A stretch of DNA of 64,000 bases from Metridium senile (taxonomy: Eukaryota; Cnidaria; Anthozoa; Actiniaria; Metridiidae), in NCBI GenBank assembly GCA_949775045.1, contig OX459108.1, forward strand, positions 13,601,711-13,665,710, in the 5' to 3' direction. Position numbers and translations under genes: made by a program. This document shows, in pieces, positions 41,701 to 48,638 of the stretch (positions are counted from its first letter, which is position 1; each line of letters begins with the position of its first letter). The notes beneath the pieces were generated by a model, which made no database searches, was not told the DNA's origin, and was given only the letters and a program-made list of their open reading frames with translations.

Positions 41701-44009
41701 AAGGTACGTGAAGGTACTGATCGTAACAGTGATAATGATGACGATGGTCAAGATACTGATGAATCTCATTATGAGAATGATGATAACTTTGCTGAAGATG
41801 ATGGTGTTGGTGATAATCACTAAGAAGATGATGATGAATATTAAATATATACTGTTTTCATATGAAGGATAATAATGGCGATGGTTAATTATGTTGGGAT
41901 GATGCCCATTATGAAAACGATAATTTTGCTGATAATGCATGATGGTAGTGATATTGACTATGCTGATGATGATTAAAATAAATAGCGTTTTCACGTTTTC
42001 CTTACTCTAGGGAAGAAGAAAGTACCAGCACCAGTCTCTCTCTGCTTCACACTTTGTGGTTCACTATCGAACATGGTAAACCCGGAGCCTGCGATAATGA
42101 TATCAGCGGTGATGAAATGACCAATAAACCTATTCCACCTAATCTTGCCCAAGAAACGCTGCTGGTCTGCAAGACTTTCATTAGATATCTAAGGTGTGTT
42201 ATTTTGTTTCTGTAGTTGTGGATTTTTTAAAGAATCGGTATGCGAGACGAGTGTTGTATGCCGTAAATACTAAGTATAGTGGCAGTGAGTGTAAGTAATC
42301 ATCACGGAACAATGTCTATAGGAAGGCTTGTAAGTATAACTTGAATATGCAAAACGTTTTTTTTTTTGCCTTCTACAAACGACAGTTTCACAGCCACAGG
42401 ACTTATTCATCCACCAAAAATCAAAGCAAATTTATTCTCTTATTTAAAGAGGGTTTCCTGGATGAAAGACGTACATTTTTTGGCTAATAATTACTCGATG
42501 GGCATGGCAGCTCGAGTATAAAATGGGCTCATTTCGAATAACGTTCTTTTTTCTTTCTCTAGCAGCAAGGCCAAGCTTGAAGACGTCAGTTTGCTCTTTG
42601 AACTTCTGAGTTCGGTCCTAACCTACCTTGGAAAATACTCCCCACAGGGCTTCCAACTCACTCATGACGAGTTGTTATGTTTGATAACAACCTGGTCTAC
42701 GCTGTTCAACGAGCAACACGTGTTATTAAATTTAATGAACGATGTTGAGTTAACCATGGAAAAACAGTGCACTAGAAATGGCAAGGAAGAAAACAAGGAA
42801 AGGGATGAGAAATATATGGATCATAAGACGAAGACACTGGACCAGTTATTAGATGTTATAACTCTAACTAAACCAGCTGCTTCCAATGCCGGGGATTCAG
42901 TGCAAGTCACCCATTTACTTGCTTGCAACTTCGCACTCGAGTTTGCTCCTTTAGTAGATGACATCACTACCTGGGTACGTCATCAACGTGTGGTCACGTG
43001 GCTAAGACGTTGTTTGGTTACCAGTCCCACTCTTCAAAAACTTATTCTCAGTCCAAAGGGCAAGCAGTTGATTCGTCATTTGATATATCTTTATATTTCT
43101 ACGAATGTTTCTCTGATGAAAGAACTGAACATGATTTTGTTGATATTAATATCACATGTACAGCACATGAGCAATGACATGTTGGGATCTTCAGCCAATA
43201 AGGTTGCAGAATTATTACCATCAGCGATGTACAAGGAAATCATGACATCAGGGCTTGTTGAGGTCTTGTTTCCACTCTACCCCTCCCCTGTGGGGGATGA
43301 TAGCCAAGGAAGTGATCAGGTTGAAGGTGAGTTTCTCTTGTTATCTACTGCAAAACAGTCCCTACTTTTACGCGAAAACTCCAAGGAATTTGAAACGAGT
43401 TAAAGTTCGATCGGACGAAATTCTAGCCGCATGAGAATGAGGAGAGGATTAACGGACAAGGGGGAGTGAGGCGAGGGGGAGAGATGCGAAAAGTAGGTGA
43501 CAGTCCCTACTTTTTGCATCTCTCCCCCCTCGCTATAATCCTCTCCTCATCCTCTTGCATCTGTTTTGTTTGATCAAACTTCAACTCGCTTGCCCGGAGT
43601 TTTCGTGTAAAAGTAGGGACTGTTTTGCAGTCGACCTATGTCCAGTTTATTCTATGCTATTCTGTTTTAGATCCTAGACCTTTTTGATTTTTCTCTCTTC
43701 TGTTCTATTATTGCCCTATTTTATCTTTTCTTCTGTTTTTATTTATTTCTTGCAGTCCGGTGTTGGTGATTGTTTCTGTTATACACAGTTATTTGTCATT
43801 CCAATAATTTATTAACATACATTTTATTCCCAGTTTCAGTAACAGAGCTGCTCAGTGTATTCCTACAAGAACTATGGTATGGACAGGTAGTACCATCACA
43901 TTTCCTAGACACATTGGTTAAAAGTCACAGTAACATATCTGGAAAGTTGATACCAATCTTTCTCAATGGTTCGGCCGAGTTACGTAAACAGTTACAAGCA
44001 AAAATATAG
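10482..44009 (+). CDS. URB1: URB1 (nucleolar pre-ribosomal-associated protein 1, Npa1), 36 exons
   Basis: URB1 is a large nucleolar helical-repeat protein needed for early 60S subunit assembly. Exons read here: 10482-10641, 10901-11043, 11564-11848, 12642-12738, 12858-12940, 13917-14143, 14769-14964, 15197-15337, 15798-16071, 16777-16994, 17384-17554, 18140-18375, 18721-18812, 18913-19103, 19659-19725, 20696-20839, 21833-22420, 22683-22835, 31003-31749, 32264-32367, 33101-33149, 34269-34460, 34752-34813, 35219-35289, 35530-35711, 36877-36987, 37194-37257, 37762-38006, 38625-38785, 38938-39049, 40089-40195, 40544-40687, 41109-41218, 42011-42193, 42563-43326, 43834-44009. All phases join; the total is 7050 nt (2349 aa), close to the vertebrate length. 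Diagnostic stretches are [18 protein letters not shown] (exon 4), the N-terminal Npa1 region in exons 3-9, [17 protein letters not shown] (exon 28) and [20 protein letters not shown] (exon 29). Least certain: the exon 11 acceptor and exon 1. Intron 18 (8.2 kb) hosts two antisense GPCR genes. Confidence 0.93.
11060..11225. repeat. ATTC/ATCC/ATAC microsatellite in URB1 intron 2
   Basis: Imperfect tetranucleotide runs (CATC, then CATT and CATA). Nothing else is seen in the intron apart from the hammerhead-like motif just downstream. Confidence 0.8.
11376..11403 (-). ncRNA. hammerhead-ribozyme-like motif (degenerate)
   Basis: The minus strand reads CTGATAA, a GTGCTAAACCTT loop-like stem, GAAGC and GTCAG. 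It aligns with the motif and flank at 8362-8389 (GTCAGTAAA..), but both core boxes carry a substitution, so it is a decayed Penelope-like remnant. Confidence 0.35.
11873..12150. mobile_element. MITE in URB1 intron 3
   Basis: Inverted ends of about 60 bp: TATACAGCTATTTCAAAAAA at the left and its complement (with one change) at 12126-12150. Both continue into GTTGAATACTG..GCATTCCAAGAC. The interior is AT-rich and non-coding. Confidence 0.75.
12355..12495. mobile_element. short MITE-like repeat with CTATTAGGCGGCCAC ends
   Basis: TATTAGGCGGCCAC at the left and an inverted, diverged GGTGACTGCTTAATAGAGG at the right enclose CTATTCCTATAC repeats. The pattern resembles pogo/Tigger-type short elements. 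Boundaries are approximate. Confidence 0.4.
13244..13540 (-). mobile_element. full-length tRNA-derived SINE
   Basis: Read on the minus strand it starts GGTGGCATGGGTGGCCTAGC at 13540, with an A box (TGGCCTAGCGGTTA, 13516-13529) and a B box (GGTTCGAGTCC, 13477-13487). A middle domain follows with ACCCTCGGGT..TTTTCCTCCCTCCAC-like sequence, then a 3-prime end and an oligo-A tail (poly-T at 13244-13265 on plus). A 5-prime-truncated relative is at 37590-37725. Transcription would be by RNA polymerase III. Confidence 0.8.
14455..14735. repeat. ATC/ATT microsatellite in URB1 intron 6
   Basis: Imperfect CAT/CAC/CATT runs, including CATTAACCATTAACCATTAA near 14620-14645. The preceding 14240-14360 contains a short inverted segment (AGTACTAATTAGTAC .. 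TTTAGTACTATTTATG) that may be a small MITE. Confidence 0.75.
15060..15130 (+). mobile_element. tRNA-like SINE head, degenerate
   Basis: GATGGCACAGTTGGCTAGTG followed by CACGGCTTTTAATTGGTGCAA and AGAGGTCCCAGTGACC resembles the A-box half of a tRNA-related SINE. It is similar to the better copy at 25201-25281, but the B box is lost. Low confidence. Confidence 0.3.
16533..16752. mobile_element. dispersed MITE family M1, copy 1 (URB1 intron 9)
   Basis: This 220-bp block begins TTAAAGACCAATGGTCAC and ends near ACCGGTAGTAACTTG. It matches 20878-21375 closely, except that the latter is split by another element. Shared core: GGGCATTTATGCTCTTACTG and ATCGTTTAGCAT. Confidence 0.65.
17052..17268. mobile_element. 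palindromic MITE in URB1 intron 10
   Basis: Arms of about 95 bp (CCAGGCAAACGGTTTCAACA at the left, complementary TGTTGAAACTGTTTTCCCAGG at the right) fold around CATCGATTCAACACATTG. Non-coding. Confidence 0.75.
17556..18070. repeat. ATC microsatellite in URB1 intron 11
   Basis: Imperfect ATC runs fill most of the intron between exons 11 and 12. Exon 11 reads straight into it as a low-complexity open frame, which is an artefact of the missing stops in ATC repeats. Confidence 0.85.
19221..19514. mobile_element. Mutator-like MITE with 10-bp target duplication (URB1 intron 14)
   Basis: Terminal inverted repeats of about 105 bp start ATCCTCGGGAACCCAGGGGT and pair with the complement ending at 19514. 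The 10-bp direct repeat TGAAAATCAC flanks the element (19211-19220 and 19515-19524). Long inverted repeats plus a 9-10 bp duplication are the Mutator signature. Confidence 0.85.
19861..20045. mobile_element. inverted-repeat MITE in URB1 intron 15
   Basis: Arms TGCGGTTTTCGACTTTCTGC..AACTCAGAC (19861-19890) and the complement ending near 20045 enclose a second inverted pair (GTCAATCAA..TTGATTGAC). Non-coding. Confidence 0.75.
20285..20560. repeat. GAT/GGT microsatellite in URB1 intron 15
   Basis: Imperfect GATGATGGTGGT runs on the plus strand, about 130 bp upstream of exon 16 (20696-20839). The open frames across this stretch are artefacts. Confidence 0.85.
20878..21375. mobile_element. MITE family M1, copy 2, interrupted by a nested MITE
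   Basis: Bases 20878-21041 and 21312-21375 together match 16533-16752 (CATGGTCAC start, GGGTATTTACGCTCTTACT core, TGCCGGTAAGTGACC end). The break at about 21042-21311 is a second inverted-repeat element, so the order of insertion is visible. Confidence 0.65.
21042..21311. mobile_element. nested MITE with AGCTTTTATCGCAG ends
   Basis: Left arm AGCTTTTATCGCAGATAAGC, then AAAACCGAGGCTCTCGGGCC. The right arm carries GGCCCGAGAGCCTTGTTTTC, then CATCTGCGATAAGAGCT. It lies inside the M1 element. Non-coding. Confidence 0.7.
22470..22610. mobile_element. short MITE family TAGCCTC, copy 1 (URB1 intron 17)
   Basis: It begins TAGCCTCATTCGCAGGC and ends CTGCGGAGGAGGCTA. The flanks GTCTTAGTT (22461-22469) and GTCTCGGTT (22611-22619) look like a 9-bp target duplication with two later changes. 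It is the same family as 61411-61524. Confidence 0.7.
22868..23903. repeat. 1-kb ATC satellite ending at the GPCR 1 stop codon
   Basis: ATCATC(GTT) runs are punctuated eight times by the block CCGACAACACTACCATCAAC or a close variant (near 22913, 22992, 23107, 23222, 23311, 23514, 23601, 23857), giving a higher-order structure of variable period (about 80-250 bp). All six frames are nearly stop-free, so the poly-Asp, poly-His and poly-Ser frames are artefacts. On the minus strand it lies directly after the GPCR stop codon. Confidence 0.9.
23904..24830 (-). CDS. class A (rhodopsin-type) GPCR 1, nested antisense in URB1 intron 18
   Basis: This intronless 308-residue seven-helix receptor begins [11 protein letters not shown] with an extracellular N-terminus (possible N-glycosylation NIS near 29-31). 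Helix 2 has LSLTD with the conserved Asp at 84; a helix-3 Cys precedes SVDRC at 137-140 in place of the DRY motif; a Trp lies in helix 4 (166). Helix 6 has NLVVYLP, which lacks the usual CWxP. NPLFY occurs at 287-291, followed by a short cytoplasmic tail. It probably couples to G proteins at the plasma membrane; the ligand is unknown. The second receptor (27824-28819) is clearly a paralogue (shared [19 protein letters not shown] and [19 protein letters not shown] segments). It is the sort of short orphan receptor expanded in cnidarians. An upstream non-coding exon cannot be excluded. Confidence 0.88.
   Translation of the reverse strand: MDGEGAAFYIGDNLITSDMRNCIRSTVFNISEYNPDLLTPVVATHFATACTAVLFNLLIIVSVFKTRSIQSPSRVLLCSLSLTDLCLGLIGQPATAFFYISAFNHWLKGFCICRFLMTRAGYTLGILAFMNLTAMSVDRCLAVKTLESYKTLVTKRRAFLVVLIIWILGIVSTVVCVEFFPTKKLIILVVFGSLMILTMVVSFSLAFNSLKTMTNQIFDSSNSTAFNVLKYRHSLNTMVYILGLNLVVYLPIVVLIIVKHAWDIPRKHSLLAFQYNGVLLAINSTVNPLFYLWRMKDLRSAVRRLLSI
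24850..25090. repeat. tandem duplication of about 140 bp upstream of GPCR 1
   Basis: TTGTTAAACCTGGAGTCTAT..AAGAAGATTCCCGAT occurs at about 24866-24935 and again at about 25006-25075 (offset 140), with nearly identical sequence. It sits in the presumed promoter or 5-prime untranslated region of GPCR 1. A weak relative is at 55190-55300. Confidence 0.75.
25201..25310 (+). mobile_element. tRNA-derived SINE head
   Basis: TAGCTAAGTTGGTTAGCCGA (A box region) and GAGTTCGATCCC (B box, about 25254-25265) are spaced as in a tRNA. AAGTGT at 25201 and ACACTT at 25276-25281 could pair as an acceptor-like stem. The T arm pairs poorly and the DNA continues past the stem into non-tRNA sequence, so a SINE is more likely than a functional tRNA gene. 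Confidence 0.5.
25708..26135. repeat. GAAA-rich polypurine tract
   Basis: About 430 bp of almost uninterrupted purine (GAAA, AAAG, GAAC variations) on the plus strand. The minus-strand frames rich in Phe, Leu and Ser are artefacts. Such tracts can form triplex or nucleosome-poor DNA. Confidence 0.9.
26667..26834. repeat. 21-bp minisatellite, eight copies
   Basis: GAGTCTGCTAGAGGTTCAATA is repeated eight times with one to three changes per unit. 168 bp equals exactly 8 x 21. Confidence 0.9.
27084..27823. repeat. CAT satellite ending at the GPCR 2 stop codon
   Basis: Near-pure CAT/CAC runs lead into a 120-bp higher-order unit present twice (about 27508-27627 and 27628-27747), marked by ATTTCATCGTAATCACCAAC. 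As with GPCR 1, the satellite begins right after the receptor stop codon on the minus strand. Confidence 0.9.
27824..28819 (-). CDS. class A GPCR 2, nested antisense in URB1 intron 18
   Basis: This intronless frame is up to 331 residues long. Start choice: M1, M28 or M41. M28 or M41 gives an N-terminus like that of GPCR 1, with a glycosylation site NMT at 40-42, so the first 27 residues may not be translated. Features: LSLTD in helix 2 (about 91-95), MSVDRC at 146-151 instead of DRY, NLVVYIP in helix 6, NPLFY at 303-307, and a short basic tail. It is paralogous to GPCR 1, on the same strand, about 3 kb away. Plasma-membrane receptor, ligand unknown. Transcription would oppose URB1. Confidence 0.88.
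   Translation of the reverse strand: MICTVQLIVHSSKTTSLTTNLRQLLKKMILKICETSLEYNMTSYTAEFFVPVIILHFITAISACLLNLLVIVTIWQTPALQTPSRVLLCSLSLTDLLVGAIAQPMAAFYYISAIQNWPDAFCVSWFLMTNGGYTIGITALFMLTAMSVDRCLAVKTMTKYKVYVTKRRTIVLSVLVWVIVLTMNVTGLHLFTMKVKYSVIVTIAMMLLIIIITSFFIAYFTLRRISRRVSSGLPNVDNGTSGQFSIDKYRHSLKTMAMVLALNLVVYIPVLIMITVAATTKVKHQIVYFQYFGFLITFNSTMNPLFYIWRMKDLREAVKVKMNQLKMCLKI
29055..29242. mobile_element. pogo/Tigger-like MITE, copy 1
   Basis: The ends CAGTGGAACCCCGCCTTA and GGATTAACGGGGTTCCACTG are inverted, with TA on the left. Internal CCGCTTAATACGGTCACCCC repeats are also present. A second copy is at 60233-60419. The CAGTGGAACCC terminus is typical of pogo/Tigger-type elements. Confidence 0.75.
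29243..30225. other. AT-rich intronic DNA with no recognised feature
   Basis: This part of URB1 intron 18 shows no open frame of note. A loose inverted pair (TACTTACCATTTGTACAAA near 29355 and TTTGTACAAATGGTAAGCAC near 29612) suggests one more MITE of about 280 bp. Confidence 0.4.
30230..30790. repeat. CCAA tetranucleotide array followed by a CAGGCAAC octamer array
   Basis: Bases about 30268-30582 are a near-perfect (CCAA)n of about 78 units. From 30583 to 30728 the unit changes to CAGGCAAC, with a few variants. All frames are open over about 600 bp, giving Asn-Gln-Pro-Thr or Leu-Val-Gly-Trp repeats. These have no start context, no codon logic and sit inside an intron, so no gene is called. 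Confidence 0.92.
31820..31990. mobile_element. MITE in URB1 intron 19
   Basis: Inverted ends: AAAACAGGCGTTC..GAGTTTTTTGAAGAAGTC at the left, and GACTTTTTCAAAAAAACTCC..TGTCTGTTTTGCAGG at the right. An inner pair, GGATTCCTGTGTTG / CAACACAGGAACACC, is also present. Non-coding. Confidence 0.65.
32630..32790 (+). repeat. ATT microsatellite at a retroposon-like 3-prime end
   Basis: GGCACTATATAAATATTCATT is followed by about 110 bp of (ATT)n. A CTATATAAAT stretch before an ATT tail is common at SINE or LINE 3-prime ends in invertebrates. The poly-Leu and poly-Asn frames are artefacts. Confidence 0.7.
33188..34248. repeat. 16-bp minisatellite of about 66 units beside URB1 exon 22
   Basis: The unit is CCCTATCAATGTCGTA, with common variants at three sites (CCCTGTC, CCATATC, ATGACGTA). 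Units stay exactly 16 bp, so open frames give a 16-residue peptide repeat in three phases. The array ends about 20 bp before the acceptor of exon 22 (34269). Many units contain TGACGTA, a CREB/ATF half-site-like string. Higher-order blocks (for example 33770-33850 against 34120-34245) suggest recent unequal exchange. Confidence 0.93.
34870..35110. repeat. dispersed repeat R2, copy 1 (URB1 intron 23)
   Basis: It shares a hairpin of CGGTCGATCTGTATA / ATACAGATCGGCCG type, then GTTCTTTCATATTTTACT and CTTATGCAAATCAGGAC, with 51138-51410. Probably a transposon end. Boundaries are approximate. Confidence 0.55.
35938..36783. repeat. GAT/GGT satellite with a 165-bp higher-order unit (URB1 intron 25)
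   Basis: GATGGTGGTGAT runs are organised into a 165-bp unit repeated three times; the marker GATACTGATGATGG recurs at 36210, 36375 and 36540 (end of GATACT). Each unit contains ATCATGATCGGAATTATGG and ATCATGATCGGGATGATTGT. The period is a multiple of three, so all frames stay open. Confidence 0.9.
37590..37725 (-). mobile_element. 5-prime-truncated SINE of the 13244-13540 family
   Basis: It matches the 3-prime half of the SINE at 13244 (TTTTTTAACGTCTCAAT, GGGGAGACTCACTCACACTC, CTACCTCTACGTTAATTATT). The tRNA-related head is missing. Confidence 0.7.
38170..38330. mobile_element. short MITE-like repeat (GTGGATAACTTTATCC type)
   Basis: GCCTGAATAGCGCTATCCAC at the left and AGTGGATAACTTTATCCAGG at the right, with internal GGATAAATCCC / CACTGGATAACTC repeats. 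This style of element is frequent in cnidarian DNA. Boundaries are uncertain. Confidence 0.5.
39610..39756. mobile_element. foldback element with hammerhead-like core
   Basis: Arms AATACAAATTGGTTTGA..GGTTTAATTTATTCAGACG and the complement to about 39756 form a hairpin. The apex strand carries the core described at 39654-39685. Likely a Penelope-like fragment. Confidence 0.6.
39654..39685 (-). ncRNA. hammerhead-ribozyme-like motif with consensus core boxes
   Basis: The minus strand reads CTGATGA (exact consensus), a 16-base segment that could form a weak stem II (ATGTCTAAGTGTAGTTA), then GAAAC and GTC with the minimal ACGU helix III. It has the best core of the series, but the stem II pairing is poor. 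Confidence 0.5.
39790..40088 (+). repeat. two decoy copies of the URB1 exon 31 acceptor region
   Basis: The segment TTCTTTATTCGTTTCAG plus the first ~45 bp of exon 31 occurs at acceptors 39802, 39944 and 40088 (offsets 142 and 144). Only the last is followed by a complete exon with a donor. Copy 1 is frameshifted. Copy 2 stays in frame but soon reaches TGA (CGA GTC TCT TGA). Between the copies lies CTTGACTTTAGTCATGTGAA..TATGGGAGTG. A further partial unit lies at 39484-39560. Confidence 0.85.
40801..40833 (-). ncRNA. hammerhead-like motif with strong stem II
   Basis: On the minus strand a perfect GACGCGG/CCGCGTC stem is followed by GAAAC and GTC. The first core box is degenerate (TTGAAAA in place of CTGANGA). 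It lies in URB1 intron 32. Confidence 0.4.
41381..41662. mobile_element. MITE with AGGCCTAGTCTGGGACCT ends (URB1 intron 33)
   Basis: Inverted ends AGGCCTAGTCTGGGACCT and its complement are flanked by AGATGAT on both sides (41374-41380, 41663-41669), a possible 7-bp target duplication, though the area is GAT-rich. The interior holds repeats of GCGAGTTAAGGCGAGTTAAG. Confidence 0.7.
43347..43631. mobile_element. MITE beginning 20 bp after the URB1 exon 35 donor
   Basis: Ends ACTGCAAAACAGTCCCTACT and the complement (AGTAGGGACTGTTTTGCAGT) at 43631 continue into TTTACGCGAAAACTCC / GGAGTTTTCGTGTAAA. One such end is also found beside each BTB gene. The long open frame of exon 35 runs into the left end. 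Confidence 0.75.
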
Positions 44010-44547
44010 GGAAAGGAACTCTTTTGAAATGAAACGTTTTACATTGTTAGAAACGAAACGTTTTACATTGTTAGAAACGAAACGTTTTACATTGTTAGAA
44101 ACGTGCGTTGAGACGTCAAACATCTGTGTTTTTTCTGGTTAAATACAACCTGTAAAATTTTCAAGCAACAAACAGAACAAAATAATTTGTGAAGGTCAAC
44201 ATGTAATTCATCTCTCTCTCGTCTATGATATCCATAAAATGTGCAATAGAGTACTCAAGTGATGATGTCATAAAATAATATTTTCACTATATCATATTTT
44301 TGGTTCTTGATTTTAATAGGCAATCAAAAAAGACCTTCACACAGCAAATTTGACCAGAATTCGTCAAATAACAGCTGAGACATACAACTTTTGGAATTGA
44401 GCTTAAATTACAGTTTTTTCGTGACGTCACACTTGAGTACTCTTTGAGTACTATCATGTTAAGTGTCGATGACACTTATTCTAACAATATTACAAAACAT
44501 GAGAATAACAATTTTAATAGTGATTTTAGTTAATAAATATCAAAATG
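44010..44547. other. convergent 3-prime regions of URB1 and CTU1
   Basis: The 538 bp between the stop codons of URB1 (+) and CTU1 (-) hold a 24-bp direct repeat (44031-44102) and AT-rich sequence. AATAAA-like strings (for example TTAATAAATATC near 44530) could serve as polyadenylation signals. No gene is seen. Confidence 0.6.
44031..44102 (+). repeat. 24-bp tandem repeat, three copies, in the URB1 3-prime UTR
   Basis: GAAACGTTTTACATTGTTAG plus AAAC is repeated three times without change, starting 22 bp after the stop codon. Confidence 0.9.
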
Positions 44548-47500
44548 TTAAAAATCCAATGAATTATTTGTCTTTTCTTTACATCCTCCATCACTGCATC
44601 CATTGCCTCCACAGCCATTCATTGCCTGTCGCTACAAGATGAGAATAAAAAATAAAATGAACCAACAAGATAAACAAGACCCCTCAGATAAACAAGAGCC
44701 TATTTTGTTTAAGACAAAATATATGAAAAATAAGGAAAAAAAATGAGAAAGAAAACGGCAAAGACAAGAAGATATAAAAGATATGTTACAGTTATGTAAA
44801 TACATTGAATAAAGTACCTGAATTTTTTCTGTTTTCCCTATTCCAAGCCTGGAAAAAAGAAAAGATTATCCTGGCTTATTTATTAGATCATGGTGATACC
44901 CCAACTAAGTGGAAATTAATGATGACATAAAAGCTACATTGACAAAAGTCTTAATTACCCTATACAATGTTGCTATAGGTTAAAATTGACATGTGCGGAA
45001 ATCATGCATATTCTTTCATTAAATACAGCTACATTGTATTGGTGACGGGTGGGAAAGTGAGAGACTCATGACTGAGGGGATGATAGTACATTCCTTAATA
45101 ATTATGTAATTGTGCCAACACATTTTGTCAAAGATTGAATCTTTTTGAACTTTCCAAATGTTCATGTTCTTTGAAACTGCTAGTAGCTCTCTTACTTTGG
45201 TAGCCCTTTGTTTAGTCCTTCCAGTAAAACACATGCTTTACAGACATGTTGACTTGAAATGTATCCACAACGGCTGCAAGTACCTGGAAAATAACAGACG
45301 ATTTACTTGACACAGGAACATTGATTTACTTGGTTTTGTTTCCAAGTGAGCAACTTACCTTGAACTGGCATCTTAACGTCTTTCTTGAATGACAGACTTT
45401 CTCCAGAATGAATGATATCTTATGATTGAAAACAAATTACAGTTAGACTGTGCAATGAATGAATAGATGAGTGAGTAGATGGATGAACAAATAGATGGAT
45501 TAATGAATAAACTCCCCTACATCTTAATCAATAGCCTACATCACATATCGTTCCACACTTTTCCTTTGTACGTCTGTCTTCACAGAGGAAAAGTCTGGAT
45601 GTGATGCAGGCTATGACTGAAGTAAGAATTAAAATGAATAAATGCTTAAATAGAATAGCAAATGAATAAATAGATGGAAGAATAAGTGCCTCTCTTTTTA
45701 AAGTTTCTGACCTATTATTGTACTTGGTCGTATCTTTTCAAGATCTTTGAGATATGTTCTTGCATGACCCCTAAAGACAAATGGCATTAACTAAATTACA
45801 TATAACACTTACTAATTTATTCATCAGGAAACATAAGGCAACTTTTTTTACCTGTAAGCATTTGGTGAGTAAATACACTCTGTAGAAAAGTAATCTAATT
45901 TCTTGAAGTAGGCATACCTATATAAACAGACAAAAAAATTAATTACACTAATTTAATAATACTACATTAATTAAATACACTACATTAATTAAAATTGTAC
46001 TGGAAACCTATCATATTCACCAGCACACAAGACAGTCTCCTGCTTCCTGGATCCACATTCCGTATAACATGAGAGTAAGTTTCACTTACATGACAATCTC
46101 CTTCTCATATGTATATTTAAATGGTTTGCATCTTGGAAGAGCACCTTCACTGCCCTAGAAGAGAGATAAGAAAGAAAATCATGAAGGTATTTTCATGGTG
46201 AGAAGCTAGGGGTTCTAGGTTTAACTACATGTAATTTTAATCCTCGGAAAGAACTGTGAAAACTGCTTGTCTGGGTATGTGTAGTCTTAAGAAAGGCTGT
46301 TGGTGTTTGTGACTGACATTTTTACAACCTGAGTATACAAGTCATCTTAAAATATATACAATTCATCTGCTTATCAAAGTGTTTGAATACCAATACCAAC
46401 AGTCTTTTTCTAGACTACATACAACCATATGATCACAACACATCAACAAATATTTCATATTTCCTTTACTTCTGGTTATATGGTGTATACTTACAGTCAC
46501 AATGGATGTACACCTTCTTAATCTTGCTATATCTCCTCTTAGTACTAAAATACAAAACACAAGCAATTAGAACTACAATAGTTTTATACATGTAATTAAG
46601 ACATTGAGATAATGGAAAAGAGGTAGTTGAATGCAGTTGGGGGCAACCAAAGGCTGATCTCAAAGGGGAGGGGGGTGTGTGGGGGGGGGGGGGGGGGGTG
46701 TGTGTGGGGGGGGGGGTGACTCACCCCCCGGATTTACCCTTGACATAAGACACCTAGTACAAGACACTATGAAATCAATGTGATTCACTTACTATTCATA
46801 ATGACTGTCTCTGCTATATCATCAGCATTATGACCTGGAACGAAAAGTCAACAAAAATTACTGAATGGATGAATGAATGAATGAATGGAAGAGAAATAAA
46901 TAAACTTTGTGATAATTCTTATGAGATGGACAAGTAATGATTTGAAAAATTTACAAACACAAGTCAAGATAAAGAATTAAAATCGAGGATTTCAGGCCAA
47001 GCTTTTGTTCTTGTCCCAGTGTCATGACTTGAATGCACTGTTTGAAAACATTTGCATATAACATTACTGTAATAACAGCAGCTAATAATAAACACGAAGA
47101 TATAAGGGTGAATAGTTGAGCTGTAGCTGAAAAATGAATTAAATGATTGAATAGATTAATCAAGATTGGACATAAGGAAGAAAAAAAAAATGAAATTTTT
47201 CTATTTACCTGTAACAATTTTATTCACATTCAGCAGCATAGCTCCTCTGTCTAAGGCTTGTCTGCGGAACACACCACAAAATGTACCTAGACAATATCAT
47301 AATATGATGATAAAGTTATCTGATGGCAAGAGTTTGGTCTTTATATTTACAGTTAAAATACCAATTCATTTGATAAATCATAATTAAGACAAAGTAAGTT
47401 AGAACAACGCTTCTGTGTCATTTTGACTGAATCGTCATCATGTTAAAACATTATATGACTAAAAAAATTAGTCATTGACAATAAAAATAAATAAAATGCT

Positions 47501-48564
47501 TTACTCACAATTATTTTTAAGTCCAATTTGCCTGACAATAGCATCCATACTCCAGCCATATAATTCCTATAATGGTAAACATAAAACAGTGTTCATTTAT
47601 ATTTGTAATGTAACTATTATTTTAATCAACAATAATTGCTCTGTAATGTAGACATTTTTACCTCGTATGATACAATTTTCAGTGGCATGTCATATTGTAT
47701 TTGATTCCGCTTTACTGTCTGAAAAAAAAAAAAATCAATACATCAATATTATTTTATAAAATTAATAAATGCAATTACAGCGAAATGTGAATTGCAAATT
47801 GTGAATTTCAATTTGATTTGGGTTTTCTTCTGATCCGTCAATTAGTTTGGAGGCAGATCTTGTACAATTAACTTCTAAAGTCATTGGTCAATTTGATGTA
47901 AGTTCTACCTCCATAATGATTGACTGATCGCAAAACCCCAAAATCAAATTGCAGTCACACTTTTCTAGTAACCATGCAACAATTTTCACATAATAAAAAG
48001 TTTAGAAAATTATAAATATTAGAATTGTTTTCCCTTTTTTATCAGTAATTCAGGTTATATGCATATGACTTAAGTGAACTGTACCTCTAAAGAATCATCT
48101 CTATATCCTGTTATCCCCTCATCAACAGATAATAATAGAAAATTAATGCCATAATTATATCTTTCATTTAAAGTCTTCAGAGTATAGGCAAGAACTGTTG
48201 AATCTAAAGGTAGAAAAATACCAATTCAATTTCAATACCAACGAGTGATCAAGTAATCATATCTAGATTAACAATGAAATAATTAGCTGTTTTCAAATTT
48301 TAAAGTTTGTTAATCATGATGTTTCGACTGCAGCTGTGGCACTCTTCACCAGTCTTCTACGTAAGAAAGGAGAAAATGGAGAAAATGGCCAACAAAATGG
48401 AAGGAAGGAAAGTCAATGCAGGAAAGAATGGGGAAAGAGAATGAAAAAGAAATACTGAAAAGAACGGAAAGAAACAACAAGAAGACAAAAACTGAAACTG
48501 AAAAATAATAAAAAAACAATGAAATAAAAAACTGATAAACATGTGAATAAATACAATGTAAATA

Positions 48565-48638
<74 letters not shown>

